Below are positions 6,322-6,710 of a DNA stretch of 6,710 nt, piece by piece. The notes below the pieces were generated by a model. That model searched no databases. It saw only the letters and a program-made list of their open reading frames with translations, and was not told the origin of the DNA. Source of the DNA: Verrucomicrobiales bacterium (GTDB lineage: Bacteria > Verrucomicrobiota > Verrucomicrobiia > Limisphaerales > UBA9464); the NCBI GenBank assembly GCA_003445095.1, contig DLVS01000400.1:1-6710 (forward strand), given 5' to 3'. A program made the translations under genes and the position numbers. Each line of letters starts with the position of its first letter. Positions within the stretch are counted from its first letter, which is position 1.

Positions 6322-6618
6322 TCAACTGCCCGCAGGCAAGAATTCTTTGAGCGCTCGCTGCGATGATTCGTCGGCAGTGACCAATACGAGATCGATAGGC
6401 AAGACGACGCCGTTGGAGTCCCTGACGAAGTTGGCCGGATGCGCGTCGAAAACAGCCACCTCATCCAGATCGCGGTAGAACGCCAGCGCGCCTGGGTTGC
6501 CCAGACTGAGGCCAGTCAGTGTCGCGAAGTGTAGGCCGTGCCTGAATCTCGTGATCTCCGAGCTGGAGACTTCGTCGCCGTTCAACACCGGCTGCCTGGA
6601 GCCCTCCCAACGTCTGGG
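6322..6618 (-). pseudogene. C-terminal remnant of a kinase-fold protein (phage/mobile-element polyvalent kinase type)
   Basis: The open frame downstream of an in-frame TGA at 6619-6621 encodes about 99 residues; from the only plausible start (GTG at 6588) it gives 88. Counting from that GTG, the pattern FYRDLDEVAVFDAHPANF (37-54), RDSNGVVLPIDLVL (56-69) resembles the catalytic and metal loops of small kinase-like proteins seen in phages and mobile elements: D48-x-H50-x-x-N53, then PID with Asp66. Everything that would form the N-terminal lobe is missing, and no frame upstream to the window edge continues it. A putative IstA start lies about 60 bp beyond the TGA on the other strand, so the gene was probably truncated by insertion or rearrangement. 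It ends 30 bp before lemA. The family is recalled from pattern only; a short intact unknown protein starting at 6588 is the alternative. Confidence 0.45.
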
Positions 6619-6652
6619 TCAGGCCGCCTCGGTGGGCGACATTCTGCGCCGG

Positions 6653-6666
6653 GTGCTCCAGAGCAC
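6653..6666. repeat. Palindrome GTGCTC-CA-GAGCAC
   Basis: A perfect 6-bp inverted repeat with a 2-base centre, just before the Shine-Dalgarno of the putative transposase gene. It could be part of the IS left end or a leader hairpin; which cannot be decided here. Confidence 0.45.
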
Positions 6667-6668
6667 TA

Positions 6669-6676
6669 GGGAGGTG
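6669..6676 (+). promoter_or_regulatory. Strong Shine-Dalgarno (GGGAGGTG) before the putative istA
   Basis: GGAGG ends 6 bases before ATG at 6681. It is by far the best ribosome site in the window, where most host starts have none. Confidence 0.65.
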
Positions 6677-6680
6677 TCCC

Positions 6681-6710
6681 ATGATTGATTACGACACCTT
6701 CTGCCGCATC
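6681..6710 (+). CDS. istA: Start of a probable IS21-family transposase IstA (partial, runs off the window)
   Basis: Only ten codons are visible: MIDYDTFCRI. This closely resembles the remembered N-terminus of IS21-family IstA proteins (MIDYExFCxI, then a helix-turn-helix), which catalyse cut-and-join steps of IS21 transposition together with the ATPase IstB. The gene is on the opposite strand to everything else in the window and has a strong Shine-Dalgarno at 6669-6676, which supports a real start. The IS left end should lie somewhere in about 6590-6668; I could not identify a terminal TG...CA repeat with only one end in view. The evidence is short, so the family call is tentative; another IS or an unrelated gene is possible. 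Confidence 0.5.
   Translation, partial: MIDYDTFCRI

Noticed and set aside
6461..6682. 73-residue minus-strand open frame at the right end
   Set aside because: It overlaps the kinase remnant and the putative transposase leader in another frame and has no visible domain.

Overview
The window most resembles a GC-rich chromosome of the Verrucomicrobia, close to the Pedosphaera/Limisphaerales group. That placement is an inference. It rests on the style of the proteins (Gfo/Idh, PIG-L and NagB-like genes together, LemA with two TPM proteins), on intergenic repeats of a kind I remember from such genomes, and on host start codons that mostly lack a Shine-Dalgarno sequence. No rRNA, tRNA or CRISPR was seen.

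Layout from left to right: (1) 1-508 is a non-coding array of 175-bp tandem repeats, two full copies and one partial, possibly continuing left of the window. (2) 536-3869 is a compact minus-strand operon, read right to left: Gfo/Idh/MocA oxidoreductase, DUF4375 (DMP19-like) protein, PIG-L/LmbE deacetylase, NagB-like sugar isomerase/deaminase, with gaps of 22, 25 and 26 bp. (3) 3870-4254 is a gene-free stretch holding a pair of long inverted repeats built from decamers, bracketed by imperfect direct repeats. (4) 4255-6291 is a second minus-strand operon: LemA, then a secreted/membrane TPM protein with a Gly-rich tail, then a small cytosolic TPM protein. LemA and the first TPM gene overlap by 4 bp and the second TPM gene follows after 22 bp. 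(5) 6322-6618 is the C-terminal remnant of what looks like a kinase-fold protein of mobile-element type. (6) At 6681, on the plus strand, a gene starts behind a strong Shine-Dalgarno sequence; its first ten residues look like an IS21-family IstA transposase, so an IS copy may have cut the kinase gene.

The first operon reads as a carbohydrate, probably amino-sugar, module: an NAD(P)-dependent sugar dehydrogenase, a de-N-acetylase and a deaminase/isomerase relative. The NagB-like protein keeps the fold landmarks but differs from E. coli NagB at a catalytic aspartate and in the phosphate loop, so its substrate may not be glucosamine 6-phosphate. The second operon is a widespread membrane-associated LemA/TPM set of poorly known function.
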